A stretch of DNA of 64,000 nt from Halobacteriovoraceae bacterium (GCA_002707495.1 PAMZ01000007.1:21772-85771), one strand, 5' to 3'. Positions 44,787-55,035 are shown, numbered from the stretch's first letter. The notes: generated from the letters alone by a model not told the origin. Numbers and translations are program-made.

Positions 44787-45662
44787 ATGGAAGCCTATTA
44801 TTACGCCCTGGGAGCAAACTTCTCATTTGCTTTGGGGTCAATATTCTTTACTCACTACGCTAGAAAATTCTCCTCGATCTGGATGAATACCTTCAAGGCG
44901 TCAGTAGCGGCACTTCTTTTTGCTTTTACTGTCTTATTGGGCTCTGGGTTTCATGAAATTTCTGCTCTCAACTTTGGAATCTTTTTTGTTTCAGGGTTTG
45001 TGGCCTTAGGACTCGGAGATATTTTTCTTATCAACGCCTTTTCACTTATAGGACCCGGACGTACTTTGGTGTTATTTGGATTTCACCCCATGATTGTGGG
45101 AATCCTTTCTTATTTTATTCTCGGCCAAGAGGTATCCCCTAAAAAACTTATTGGAATTATCTTTTTTATTGGCTGTCTTCTGACATTTTCGCTGGAGTCA
45201 TTTAGGAAGAATAAATCCTGGGGAGTCGCAGGACTTAGTATGGCGATCCTAGGTGTCACTCTTGATGGAGTTGGGGTCATCATCACTCGTTATGCTTTTG
45301 ATATGAATACCGCGATTACTGCTCTTGAAGGAAATTTCCATAGGTGTCTTGGAGCGCTTTGTTGTTATGCTCTATTAAATAGATTTTATCCTATGCGATT
45401 TGTTGCAAATTTTAGAGAGATGCGATTAAAGTCAAAGCTTATGGTAAGTCTTGGAGCGATTTTTGGGACCTATCTGTCACTTGGTTTGTATTTGGAAGCC
45501 GTCAAGACAGCGAACCTTGCCATAATATCATCTATTTCGATTACAAGTGTTTTGTTTTCCAGTGTGTTCGAGTCACTTTGGAACAAAGAATGGCCCAGTA
45601 AATATCTTTATCTGGGCCTTAGCTTCTTTGGTGTCGGTATTTGGTTTGTGATGTTTGCTTAA
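44787..45662 (+). CDS. EamA/DMT-family transporter
   Basis: 291 residues with ten hydrophobic helices in two homologous halves (EamA repeats). LGLGDIFLINAFSLIGPGRT ends helix 3 of the first half, and AVKTANLAIISSISITSVLF is the matching segment of the second. This family exports amino acids, purines or other metabolites; the substrate cannot be read from sequence. It is divergent from oxyR with 60 bases between, so the two may share control. Confidence 0.85.
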   Translation: MEAYYYALGANFSFALGSIFFTHYARKFSSIWMNTFKASVAALLFAFTVLLGSGFHEISALNFGIFFVSGFVALGLGDIFLINAFSLIGPGRTLVLFGFHPMIVGILSYFILGQEVSPKKLIGIIFFIGCLLTFSLESFRKNKSWGVAGLSMAILGVTLDGVGVIITRYAFDMNTAITALEGNFHRCLGALCCYALLNRFYPMRFVANFREMRLKSKLMVSLGAIFGTYLSLGLYLEAVKTANLAIISSISITSVLFSSVFESLWNKEWPSKYLYLGLSFFGVGIWFVMFA

Positions 45663-45665
45663 ATA

Positions 45666-47048
45666 TTAAAGGATACTATCCAGTTCTTCCTCAGTTCTCT
45701 GTGCGTGAAAGATATTTAGTTCCTCTGAGTGATAATGTTCGTCATAAGATTTATCCTCTGGCGATCCTACTGAACCATATATATATTGGAAAAAATCTTC
45801 AGAAAAACTCATTTGAGCATATTCTTCTAAATCAGATTTAAAATCTTCCGTTCTAACTGAGGTGTATTTACGTTTTTGAAAGTAGCCTCTCAAAAAATCT
45901 TTAAGTCCAGGTTTCCCAATCTCTTTTAGTTGATAATCTATATAAGCCAGAAAAGACCTTCCGTACTCATAAGATCGGTTATCAGTTTTTCTGGTATAAA
46001 CATTGTGTCTGGCAAGATTTATAGAGTCATAAAAAGGTCTCTCATGAGTTTGGTAGCCTTTATCTCTCCAACTCGCAATGGCTTCGTCCATCCAGCCAGA
46101 GTTTCCGTTAGCAGGGAAAACTCCCTTGGCGAAATAAAAGTGGTGAAGCTCATGTCCTAGAGCAACGATTGAAGTGTCAGTCGCACCAGCGTACTCCATT
46201 CCTCCTTTGATACCTGTTCCATAAATAATCATTTGATCATAAGGGTAGGGTCCATAATCTTTTTCTAACTCACGAAAAACTCTTCTGGCCTTTTTTTCAG
46301 CAAAATAATTATAGAAGCGAAAACGAGAATAGATTGTCACAGGGATCTCTCGTCCATCTATGGATTTATATTTTAAATAGTAGCGAACAAATTTATCAAT
46401 GGGCACCAAGTGAAAATAAAGAGCCGAAGATGTATAGAACTCAGGGTAACTCACCTTGTAATGGTTATTGGTGATTTTTGTCATTTTTCCATTCGTAAAT
46501 AAGCTATGCCATCTTTTGGTACCCGTAACCTTAACATCGATTTCCATTTTGTAATTGTCATACTCGTAGTTGGTCGGAAGATACTGCTCCAATAAAAGTC
46601 TGTCTTTTAGATCTCGAATAAAAAAGGCGCTGGAAACTCTATGCCAGTCATCTTTTTTGCGAGTAAACCTGGTTCTTTTAGTGATGGGAGAAGTGACTTC
46701 AAGAGTATAGTTTCCAGGGGGAAGCTTTCTATCGACCATTCTCATATAACTAACTCCACCAGGCACAGAGATAAGTCTTTGCGAGATTAATTCTCCATTC
46801 AGTTTTACTGAAAAAGGATCTTCTACTGAATCAAATAGGGGATAACCCTCTTCTAACTGCTCAAATCTGATTGTCGCCGAAACCGAAGCTTGTTGATTCT
46901 TAGTATCAAAGAGTATGTCGTATTGGGCGTGTTTAAAGTCTACAAACACAGCCCGTTGATCACCTAGATTAAAGTTAGGTGGTGCAAGTTTGATATTCGC
47001 CGAGGCAAGAGTACTAAAGAATAGTAATGTGGTTAATAACTTCGTCAT
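45666..47048 (-). CDS. Exported M1-like metallopeptidase
   Basis: 460 residues with a signal peptide (LLTTLLFFSTLASA). A gluzincin zinc site is visible: HELHHFYFAKG near residue 290 (H-E-x2-H) with the downstream Glu in GWMDEAIASW. GGMEYAG just upstream stands where M1 aminopeptidases have GAMEN, so substrate binding may differ. An N-terminal beta domain precedes it. It lacks the long C-terminal helical domain of full M1 enzymes. AAAGGA precedes the ATG. Eleven bases after the C26 peptidase gene; both are exported and may act on envelope or prey peptides. Confidence 0.8.
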   Translation of the reverse strand: MTKLLTTLLFFSTLASANIKLAPPNFNLGDQRAVFVDFKHAQYDILFDTKNQQASVSATIRFEQLEEGYPLFDSVEDPFSVKLNGELISQRLISVPGGVSYMRMVDRKLPPGNYTLEVTSPITKRTRFTRKKDDWHRVSSAFFIRDLKDRLLLEQYLPTNYEYDNYKMEIDVKVTGTKRWHSLFTNGKMTKITNNHYKVSYPEFYTSSALYFHLVPIDKFVRYYLKYKSIDGREIPVTIYSRFRFYNYFAEKKARRVFRELEKDYGPYPYDQMIIYGTGIKGGMEYAGATDTSIVALGHELHHFYFAKGVFPANGNSGWMDEAIASWRDKGYQTHERPFYDSINLARHNVYTRKTDNRSYEYGRSFLAYIDYQLKEIGKPGLKDFLRGYFQKRKYTSVRTEDFKSDLEEYAQMSFSEDFFQYIYGSVGSPEDKSYDEHYHSEELNIFHAQRTEEELDSIL

Positions 47049-47058
47049 AAAAATCCTT

Positions 47059-47964
47059 TTAATGATTTCGAGTTAAAGAGAGTTGCCTTTTCTCGTAAAT
47101 TTTCTTTCCCATAATTTTATTAAAACATGATCTTTTTAAAAACCAGCTGAAAACTCCTCGCCTCATTTTGCTGAAAAAGGTCCATTCTGGATGATATTGA
47201 ACTCCTAAGATAGGTCGGTCATAAAACTCCATCACTTCGGCAAGCTTTCCATTATGAGACGTTCCAGTGATATCTAAGTTTGGCCAGCGGTCTTGATTTT
47301 CTAGGAAGTGATCAAGCCTTATTCCTTGATGGTGATATTTCACGGCCCTAAAGCTACTACGGCCGGCGAGTTCTCTAATTAAAGACTCTGGATTATTTAC
47401 TTGGACCCTATCAAGAGTATATCTGCGATTTTTAATACCCAGTTCTTCTTCAATATCTAAATAAAGAGGAATTCCCTGAGAGACAGCCAGTACTTGTAAG
47501 CCTCTGCATATCCCTAAGATTGGCTGGTAGCGCGAAGATTCGTTTGCAAAATAATCTTTTAACAAACCAAACTCAAACTTGTCACGATCTTCTCCAATAT
47601 CAGAGGGAGAGTAGAAGTGCCTAAGTGATTGAAGTCGACTTTTAGTCTGTGGGCTTTGCAAGGGAATATAATGATCTGGGTTAACATCAGATCCACCTGG
47701 AATAAGAATCCCGTCTACTTGAGTGTAATCAACCGTTTGATTTTCAGATCTTAAATTAATGATATCAATATCGTAACCAAGTTTTCTGGCATATCGTTTT
47801 AAGGCCCAGCTATTCCAACGTCCGCATTTATTAGTGCAGCCTATGACGAGAGTGTCTTTGTCGTCCAACTCACATTTTATATTGGCAGTATTATGTAATG
47901 ATTGTTTGGCAAAAGATGCTTCCAGAGAAAGCAAAAGAGTTAATACTATAAAATTCTTAAACAT
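47059..47964 (-). CDS. Exported gamma-glutamyl hydrolase-like (peptidase C26) protein
   Basis: 301 residues. Class I glutamine-amidotransferase fold: DGILIPGGSDVNPDHYIP, the nucleophile Cys in ILGICRGLQVLAV and the catalytic His in GVQYHPEW with a following Glu-Trp. This is the PuuD/C26 group that cleaves gamma-glutamyl bonds. Unusually it has a signal peptide (MFKNFIVLTLLLSLEASFA), so it would act in the periplasm. The start at 47964 has AAGGA 8 bases upstream; a longer frame to 48024 lacks one. Confidence 0.85.
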   Translation of the reverse strand: MFKNFIVLTLLLSLEASFAKQSLHNTANIKCELDDKDTLVIGCTNKCGRWNSWALKRYARKLGYDIDIINLRSENQTVDYTQVDGILIPGGSDVNPDHYIPLQSPQTKSRLQSLRHFYSPSDIGEDRDKFEFGLLKDYFANESSRYQPILGICRGLQVLAVSQGIPLYLDIEEELGIKNRRYTLDRVQVNNPESLIRELAGRSSFRAVKYHHQGIRLDHFLENQDRWPNLDITGTSHNGKLAEVMEFYDRPILGVQYHPEWTFFSKMRRGVFSWFLKRSCFNKIMGKKIYEKRQLSLTRNH

Positions 47965-48060
47965 GGGAAATATCCTTAATAAGATCGTTTTTAATATTTT
48001 ACGATCGCTCAGGATTCCCATCAAATGGGGCTCTAGCTAGGAAAATTATTCAAGGTTTGA

Positions 48061-48642
48061 TTAGAAGTATTCGACTTCTATTTCTGACTCGACGACTAAG
48101 CTTTCAGAGCTTGAGTCCGGAGTGACTCTTACTTCAACAGCCCGGCCTTGCAGTATCCCGATCTCGTCTCCGGGAATAAAATTGAGAGAATCTGACTGAC
48201 CATCTCCGTCAACATCTTCAAAGCAACCTTTAAAATAATGGTCATATTGTTCATTAATATCTTGATCTGGGCTTCCCACTGTTCTTCGTATAGAGCGGTA
48301 CTCGCAATAAACTTCATCTTCTCCAAAACTTGCTGAATTTTCTACTACATTAAATCTGATTCGAGTCACGGCCACAAGAGCCTGACCTGAAATAACTTTG
48401 GGTGCATCTGGAACCCTAGCCCATGCTGATCCTTTCATTACTAGACTTACGACATTATTATTAGATTCAGTTTTAGAGTAATTGACCGTGAACTTTTTAA
48501 CTCCGCTATCTCCGGGAAGGATTATAACTGCTGACTCGTCTGTCCCCTCGTTAGAAGTATCTGTGCTCTCAACTTTTTTGCCACAACTTGCAAAAAGGCC
48601 CAGTAGGCAGGGTGCGAAAATTAATACTTTCAGACTAAACAT
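48061..48642 (-). CDS. Predicted lipoprotein of unknown function
   Basis: 193 residues: MFSLKVLIFAPCLLGLFASCGKK has lipobox FASC. The mature part is acidic and beta-rich with two Cys (DEVYCEYR and FKGCFEDVDGDGQSDS). DVDGDGQSDS is a single calcium-binding-like loop (DxDxDG). AGGAG precedes the ATG. It is transcribed away from groES. No family recognised. Confidence 0.65.
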   Translation of the reverse strand: MFSLKVLIFAPCLLGLFASCGKKVESTDTSNEGTDESAVIILPGDSGVKKFTVNYSKTESNNNVVSLVMKGSAWARVPDAPKVISGQALVAVTRIRFNVVENSASFGEDEVYCEYRSIRRTVGSPDQDINEQYDHYFKGCFEDVDGDGQSDSLNFIPGDEIGILQGRAVEVRVTPDSSSESLVVESEIEVEYF

Positions 48643-48803
48643 TAATGTCTCCTATTTCATCATATATCGGTTTTGGGCAGAGGGTCATTTAGGAATAAAT
48701 TTCGGTATCAAAAGAAACCAGTCCAATTTCTTTAAATTATCAGTATTTGTGCAATGCTCAGTAAAATACTCAGGTTTTTAGATTTTTTTTTGAAGCCAAA
48801 ACC

Positions 48804-48831
48804 TTGACACTAACCCAGGCGCTATTAGATT
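48804..48831 (+). promoter_or_regulatory. Candidate groESL promoter
   Basis: TTGACA at 48804-48809 and TAGATT at 48826-48831 are 16 bases apart, about 55 bases before the groES start. No CIRCE element (the HrcA operator) is visible in the 240-base upstream region, so heat control, if any, is by another route. Confidence 0.55.
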
Positions 48832-48887
48832 GTGTTCAGAAATAAAATTGAGGGTTATTACCCATAGGATCTAACAGGAGATTGAAA

Positions 48888-49175
48888 ATGACAGTAAAGC
48901 CATTACACGACCGTGTGCTTATTAGAAGAATTGAAGAAGTAAATAAAACTGCTGCAGGAATCATTATTCCTGATCAATCTAAGGACAAGCCTTCCGAAGG
49001 AGAGATTATCGCTGTTGGAGACGGCTACACAAATACTGACGGTTCAGTGAGAGCCTTAAGTGTGAAAGTTGGAGATAAAGTTCTATTTGAGAAATGGGGC
49101 GGATCAGAAGTTAAAGTTGGTGGTGAAGAGCTACTTGTTATGAAAGAAGAAAAAATTATTGGGATTCTTCAGTAG
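48888..49175 (+). CDS. groES: Co-chaperonin GroES
   Basis: A 95-residue lid of the GroEL chamber: [15 protein letters not shown], the mobile loop around [12 protein letters not shown], and [12 protein letters not shown] start it at the ATG 48888, which has CAGGAG 7 bases upstream; a TTG two codons earlier is too close to that site. It lies 75 bases before groEL in one operon. Confidence 0.97.
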   Translation: MTVKPLHDRVLIRRIEEVNKTAAGIIIPDQSKDKPSEGEIIAVGDGYTNTDGSVRALSVKVGDKVLFEKWGGSEVKVGGEELLVMKEEKIIGILQ

Positions 49176-51003
<1,828 letters not shown>

Positions 51004-51034
51004 CCCTCCCAAGTGTTATTAATACTTAATTGCC

Positions 51035-51061
51035 AAGGAGCCCATTAGGGCTCCTTTTTTT
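51035..51061 (+). terminator. Rho-independent terminator of groESL
   Basis: A perfect 9-bp stem, AAGGAGCCC at 51035-51043 and GGGCTCCTT at 51048-51056, loop ATTA, followed by a T run to 51061. Confidence 0.92.
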
Positions 51062-51179
51062 ATTTGCCTAATGATATTTGAACCAAGATGCCCCCACTTA
51101 ATGCCCCACGGTGTCATTAAGAAACCTTAAGTCTCTAAATAAGTCTTATAAAATCCTAACAATTTCAACACATTACATT

Positions 51180-51195
51180 TGGCACAGAGTTTGTA
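51180..51195 (+). promoter_or_regulatory. Candidate sigma-54 promoter
   Basis: TGGCAC at 51180-51185, five bases, then TTGTA at 51191-51195. The sigma-54 consensus is TGGCAC-N5-TTGCA, so one base differs, and the -24 GG and -12 G positions are right. Transcription would start about 51206. The window also encodes an NtrC-type sigma-54 activator (58109-59449). Confidence 0.65.
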
Positions 51196-51205
51196 TATTA
51201 TGTTG

Positions 51206-51273
51206 GTGCCCACGGAAGGGCCCAGCCGTCCAAGGAAGGACGGTAATTCTTACCCAAGACCGATATCCCGGTC
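51206..51273 (+). ncRNA. Three tandem hairpins: structured leader or small RNA
   Basis: Hairpin 1 has stem GCCC/GGGC (51208-51211, 51218-51221) with loop ACGGAA. Hairpin 2 has stem CCGTCC/GGACGG (51226-51231, 51238-51243) with loop AAGGAA. Hairpin 3 has stem GACCG/CGGTC (51258-51262, 51269-51273) with a 6-base loop. The first two loops carry ANGGA, the core of CsrA/RsmA binding sites. It starts where the sigma-54 promoter would initiate and ends 35 bases before the next gene. No match to a known riboswitch is apparent. The rest of the gap 50904-51308 holds the groEL repeat and terminator; 51062-51179 shows nothing I can name. Confidence 0.5.
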
Positions 51274-51308
51274 AAACAATCAACTTATAGATCCGATTAT
51301 CTTATTGT

Positions 51309-51758
51309 ATGGATGCGCGAGATAATTGGATCTATTTTTTAAAACTGAGTCGAGAACTCCCTAGAGAGTATATAATGCTCGATCAGGAGATGAAATCTCA
51401 TAACAAGTCTTTAGTGCCAGTCACTTTAAAGGGCTTGTTAGAAACGGCTTCTAAGTCTACTGATGTTCATATTATTATTTATATTCATAGCCTCGGAGAG
51501 TTGAGGTATTTCAATCGCAGGGCAAATAAGATACTTAAATATCTTATGAAAAACTCCTTAGTAAATCTCTATATTGCCAGCTCATTTTCAAATATAGGTG
51601 ATGGAAGTATCCTGAAGCGAAATCAATACAATTTCGTGAGACTGCCCGTATCAAGAAAAAGTTTTTGTGAGAGAGTTTCAGGGATGATTGATATTAGCGA
51701 AAGCGATCAACTCAAGTGGCCTGGTGGAACTGTACCGAGGCTATCATTGGCGGGATAA
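51309..51758 (+). CDS. Hypothetical protein downstream of the sigma-54-type promoter
   Basis: A 149-residue soluble protein with no recognised motif. It begins MDARDNWIYFLKLSRELPRE and has a central alternating hydrophobic segment (VHIIIYIHSL). The start at 51309 has no clear ribosome site; a Met at codon 24 is an alternative. It shares its stop with the start of the next gene (TAATG), so both are co-translated from the same leader transcript. Function unknown. Confidence 0.6.
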   Translation: MDARDNWIYFLKLSRELPREYIMLDQEMKSHNKSLVPVTLKGLLETASKSTDVHIIIYIHSLGELRYFNRRANKILKYLMKNSLVNLYIASSFSNIGDGSILKRNQYNFVRLPVSRKSFCERVSGMIDISESDQLKWPGGTVPRLSLAG

Positions 51759-52165
51759 TGAAAACAAATCTTTCTGATATGACCCAAAGATATTTGACCT
51801 TAGTAAAAATTGATTCACTGAATCTAATGAATCGAATTGTTGAGCGACAGTCAGAGTACTTAAACGATTTTTCTCTCAAAAGAGATCGCGAGATATTTAA
51901 AGACGTCTTTACTAATAGATACTCGATGACCACGATGTCTGATCTTGCCCATATTCCTTTGGAGATTATTGAACTAGCTAATGATTTTTATCAGCACGTT
52001 GATGAGCTTAAATGGTACTTAATGCACACTCAAGATATGCCAAATACAATTGAGGAAGAGATTCAAAGAAAGACCGCCGTTCTTAAGAAAAAACACGAAA
52101 ATCTGCTCATCTATATTAATGTAGAGCTCTCTGGAGAGGATGTTCCCATGGAGCTTGAGTCTTAA
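51758..52165 (+). CDS. Hypothetical helical protein
   Basis: 135 residues, almost all helical and charged (for example DLAHIPLEIIELANDFYQHV), without signal peptide or membrane helix. I start it at the ATG 51758, which overlaps the previous stop (TAATG); the longer frame from 51716 has no support. Together with the preceding gene it forms a two-gene unit behind the candidate sigma-54 promoter. Function unknown. Confidence 0.6.
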   Translation: MKTNLSDMTQRYLTLVKIDSLNLMNRIVERQSEYLNDFSLKRDREIFKDVFTNRYSMTTMSDLAHIPLEIIELANDFYQHVDELKWYLMHTQDMPNTIEEEIQRKTAVLKKKHENLLIYINVELSGEDVPMELES

Positions 52166-52216
52166 TTTCTAAGACAATTCTTTGCACTTTTAACCGTTCC
52201 ATTGTAATAAAACCCT

Positions 52217-52912
52217 ATGATTTTAAAATCTTTACTAGTGGTGTCATTTCTTATCTTTGCTCTTCCTCTCAGTTGGGCCAAGAATCCGCTACCCAACTCT
52301 AGACTCAACAAATTATCAGGTGAGAAATCCGCACCTTACGATAAAAAAGCCACTTGGGATCAACGCTACTCTCAACGAAGATACGTTTACGGTAAAGAGC
52401 CAGCCCGATTTCTAGCAGAGAACTACGACTATCTTCCTCCTGAGAGTAAGGTTCTAGATATGGGAATGGGTGAGGGGAGAAATGCCGTTTTCCTCGCTCA
52501 AAAGGGTCATTTTGTAACAGGAGTCGATATAAGTTCTGTTGCGATTAAAAAAGCACGTTCCCTTGCTAAAGAATTCGGCGTAAAAATTAAAACGATTGTC
52601 GGAACACTAACCAAATATAAACTTCCTGACGAATCCTTTGATGCTATTATCTGCTTTTATTATGTCGATCGCGAGCTTAATGATAAAATTCAGCGCTGGC
52701 TAAAACCAGGAGGAATCCTCATTTATGAAGCTCATACAACCAAAGAGTTTGAAAAGGGGAATCAAAAAACAGCTTCCAAATACAATTATTATTTAAAGCC
52801 TCAAGAACTTTTAAGTATGTTTCCTAATATGCAAATTTTAAAATTTGAAGAGCCTTTACATGAAAACGAATTTCGCTCTGGTATCATTCTTCAGAAAAAA
52901 GGTGGAAAATAG
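52217..52912 (+). CDS. SAM-dependent methyltransferase with a signal peptide
   Basis: A 231-residue class I methyltransferase. SAM-binding motif I is KVLDMGMGEGRNAVFLAQKG (about residues 80-99), the acidic end of strand 2 is GVDISSVAI, and post-I DAIICFYYVD follows. It resembles the small TehB-like group that begins near DKKATWDQRYSQRRYVYG. In front of that is an in-frame MILKSLLVVSFLIFALPLSW A-K segment that looks like a signal peptide. SAM is not known in the periplasm, so either the N-terminus is a membrane anchor or the enzyme is unusual. The QueD-like gene overlaps its stop by one base. Confidence 0.75.
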   Translation: MILKSLLVVSFLIFALPLSWAKNPLPNSRLNKLSGEKSAPYDKKATWDQRYSQRRYVYGKEPARFLAENYDYLPPESKVLDMGMGEGRNAVFLAQKGHFVTGVDISSVAIKKARSLAKEFGVKIKTIVGTLTKYKLPDESFDAIICFYYVDRELNDKIQRWLKPGGILIYEAHTTKEFEKGNQKTASKYNYYLKPQELLSMFPNMQILKFEEPLHENEFRSGIILQKKGGK

Positions 52913-53349
52913 TGGCCAAGTTTAGGAGTACAAAGCTTTTAAAAGGTTATCCCTGTACACATCGTCAGTGGAAAGCCAATTCTCATTGTCGTTTCGTTCA
53001 TGGCTATTCCCGCTCTTTTTATTTTGAATTTGAATCGAGTGAGTTGACTGAAGAGATGTGGGTGATGGATTTTGGAGGATTAAAAGAAGTAAAAGTCTGG
53101 CTTGCTCATATGTTTGATCACACCTTTCTGGCAGCTGAAGATGATCCTTATTTGGACACTTTTAAAAAGCTAGACTCTGAAGGCGTCATACAATTAAGAA
53201 CACTTCCCAATGCCGGTATGGAAGGAACTGCGGAATATGTTTTTACGCACGTAAGTCAGATCATCAATAAAAACACAAATGGTCGGGTATGGATTACTAA
53301 GGTTGAGGTTCGTGAAAACGAAAAAAACTCTGCTATGTACCTACCTTAA
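52912..53349 (+). CDS. 6-pyruvoyl/6-carboxytetrahydropterin synthase family protein
   Basis: 145 residues from a GTG that overlaps the preceding stop (TAGTG). THRQWKANSHCRFVHGYSRSF carries the catalytic Cys and two of three zinc-type His; the third position of the HGHS motif is Tyr (HGYS). WVMDFGGLKEVK, FDHTFL and the Glu near the C-terminus (VEVREN) match the family. QueD itself makes a queuosine precursor, but the HGYS variant may be a subfamily with another role. Coupled to the methyltransferase gene. Confidence 0.75.
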   Translation: MAKFRSTKLLKGYPCTHRQWKANSHCRFVHGYSRSFYFEFESSELTEEMWVMDFGGLKEVKVWLAHMFDHTFLAAEDDPYLDTFKKLDSEGVIQLRTLPNAGMEGTAEYVFTHVSQIINKNTNGRVWITKVEVRENEKNSAMYLP

Positions 53350-53396
53350 TACCAAGCTGTACTTTAAATTCCCGAGGCTTGTGGCATAATAATATT

Positions 53397-54083
53397 ATGC
53401 GCCAGATAGTTTTATTCTTGCTTTTATTTTCCTCAACAATTTATGCAAGAGAATACACTCTCATGGAGGAGACAGTTGTGTTTCCGGGGCGCGTATCGAG
53501 AATTAATCCCACTGCAAAGTTAATCCGCTTAAAAATAGAATTTGAAAATGCCAAGTTTTTGAATAAAAACAATCGCATCGAAATTTGGAATGAGAGCTTC
53601 CCTGAAAGGCGATGCTTAACCTATCTTGAGGGACGTACTAATGATTATCTTTTGCTAAGAATTCCTGAATACAAAAAATGTCGCAAAACAATTTACTTTG
53701 CAACGGGTAGCTATCTTCATATGTATAGTCCAGATCTTGAAAATAGCTTGGTGACAGCAAAGGAGTTAGTTCAGATCTTACAGAGAAAGCATATGGCCTT
53801 AAATGCTAGACTTTCACGTTATCAATCGGAAGTAGATGGCTTTATTGAGAAAGTAGATGTGGTAAATAAACGTTATGAAGTTTTAAGGCAAAAACTTGAA
53901 TTAGAATGGCAAAAAGAATTGACCGCCCTGGAAGAAGATAAAACGAGAGCTTATCAAAACTTCAAACAAACTCAAGCCAGGTTAAATGATTTAGAGTTTA
54001 AGCTTCGCAAATATCGAGTGAGAGATCAAAATCTTAAAGAAGATAGATGGTCACTTGATCCCAATTTATATTATCGAAAATAA
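53397..54083 (+). CDS. Exported coiled-coil protein of unknown function
   Basis: 228 residues with signal peptide MRQIVLFLLLFSSTIYA. An N-terminal beta part (to about residue 115) is followed by a coiled coil (about 120-215, with QKELTALEEDKTRAYQNFKQ). I prefer the start at 53397, where the signal peptide begins, over a frame 6 codons longer. There is no clear ribosome site. It converges with the Mpo1-like gene. No family recognised. Confidence 0.6.
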   Translation: MRQIVLFLLLFSSTIYAREYTLMEETVVFPGRVSRINPTAKLIRLKIEFENAKFLNKNNRIEIWNESFPERRCLTYLEGRTNDYLLLRIPEYKKCRKTIYFATGSYLHMYSPDLENSLVTAKELVQILQRKHMALNARLSRYQSEVDGFIEKVDVVNKRYEVLRQKLELEWQKELTALEEDKTRAYQNFKQTQARLNDLEFKLRKYRVRDQNLKEDRWSLDPNLYYRK

Positions 54084-54086
54084 GAT

Positions 54087-54437
54087 TTAAGCTTTCGGAG
54101 CTGACTTGGTGATCGCATGATCTTTTGAAGTGTCGAAAGCTAATTTTCCTGTGAGCAAATGAAACCACATCACAAAATCACCCATTAAAGAATAGATAGG
54201 CTGCTTGAAAGTGGCTGGTCTATTTTTTTCAATAACAAAATGTCCTGGCCAGGCGAAACCGTATCCCAATAGAGGGCAGATCCAAATCAGTTTATATTGA
54301 CCAGTCACGAGGGCATAGATCAGCACAAGCAGTAATAAGCTCGTCCCAGTAAAGTGAAGGGCTCTGTTTGTTTTATTTGAGTGCTCACTTAAATAGAAAG
54401 GATAAAAGTTTTTAAAAGGTTTAATTCGATCGGCCAT
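54087..54437 (-). CDS. DUF962/Mpo1-like membrane protein
   Basis: 116 residues: FKNFYPFYLSEHSNKTNRAL contains the family's H-x2-x-N-R-x2-H type block (with HFTG), and YGFAWPGHFVIEKNRPATF has the second His motif. Two to three membrane helices lie between. In yeast Mpo1 these His hold iron for alpha-oxidation of 2-hydroxy fatty acids; the bacterial proteins are less studied. It lies 10 bases downstream of a Crp/Fnr-type regulator on the same strand, so that regulator may control it. Confidence 0.85.
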   Translation of the reverse strand: MADRIKPFKNFYPFYLSEHSNKTNRALHFTGTSLLLLVLIYALVTGQYKLIWICPLLGYGFAWPGHFVIEKNRPATFKQPIYSLMGDFVMWFHLLTGKLAFDTSKDHAITKSAPKA

Positions 54438-54447
54438 AAAAACTCCT

Positions 54448-55035
54448 TTAGTTCTTAAGTTCTCTCAATAGTCTGGACAAAGAGGGAGGTTGGATTCCCA
54501 GATAGGAAGCTAAATATGTCTTAGGAATTCTTTGCACATCAATTCGCTTGTTGTTGATGAATTTTTCTAAACGTTGTTTTGCGTTGAATTGTACAAACTC
54601 CATTTCTCTTTTTGTTTTGAACATGTAGTTTCTCAATAAAACTTCACGATAGACCTGATGCCAAATAGAGTCGAGATTCATAAGCTCCAGAAAGTTTTTG
54701 TATTTGAGGGTATAGAGTTCTGAATCTTCAAGGGCCTGCACAGAAACCATAGTTCGTGAACTTTGCTCCCAAGTGAGAAAGAAATCTAAAATAAATGAAT
54801 TCTCTGGAATAAAGGAATATGTTTTTTCTTCACCCTCGCTATCAGTGAGATAGATTCGAAATAGTCCGTGAGAAACAACCGCTACTTCGTCGCAATGATC
54901 AAAGTGCTGGAAGAAATGTTCGCCCTTCTTAAATTTTTTATGAGTCACGAGGCTCTCAAGCTGATGCCAGTTCTCAATCGGTCGATCAACCAATTCTTGA
55001 AGATGTTCTTTTAAAGTAGACGTAAATTCTGCCAT
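54448..55035 (-). CDS. Crp/Fnr-family transcriptional regulator
   Basis: 195 residues with an N-terminal cNMP-type beta-roll (FDHCDEVAVVSHGLFRIYLT) and a C-terminal helix-turn-helix (PKTYLASYLGIQPPSLSRLL). The phosphate-binding cassette with Arg-Thr/Ser-Ala is absent, so it may not bind cAMP. It resembles regulators common in Bacteroidetes-like and predatory bacteria. It precedes the Mpo1-like gene on the same strand. Confidence 0.85.
   Translation of the reverse strand: MAEFTSTLKEHLQELVDRPIENWHQLESLVTHKKFKKGEHFFQHFDHCDEVAVVSHGLFRIYLTDSEGEEKTYSFIPENSFILDFFLTWEQSSRTMVSVQALEDSELYTLKYKNFLELMNLDSIWHQVYREVLLRNYMFKTKREMEFVQFNAKQRLEKFINNKRIDVQRIPKTYLASYLGIQPPSLSRLLRELKN

Noticed and set aside
48643..48887. 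CIRCE/HrcA operator before groES
   Set aside because: No TTAGCACTC-N9-GAGTGCTAA-like inverted repeat is present in this gap.
51206..51273. c-di-GMP (GEMM) or other known riboswitch
   Set aside because: The conserved bases of the c-di-GMP-I aptamer are absent; the three simple hairpins do not match a riboswitch I know.
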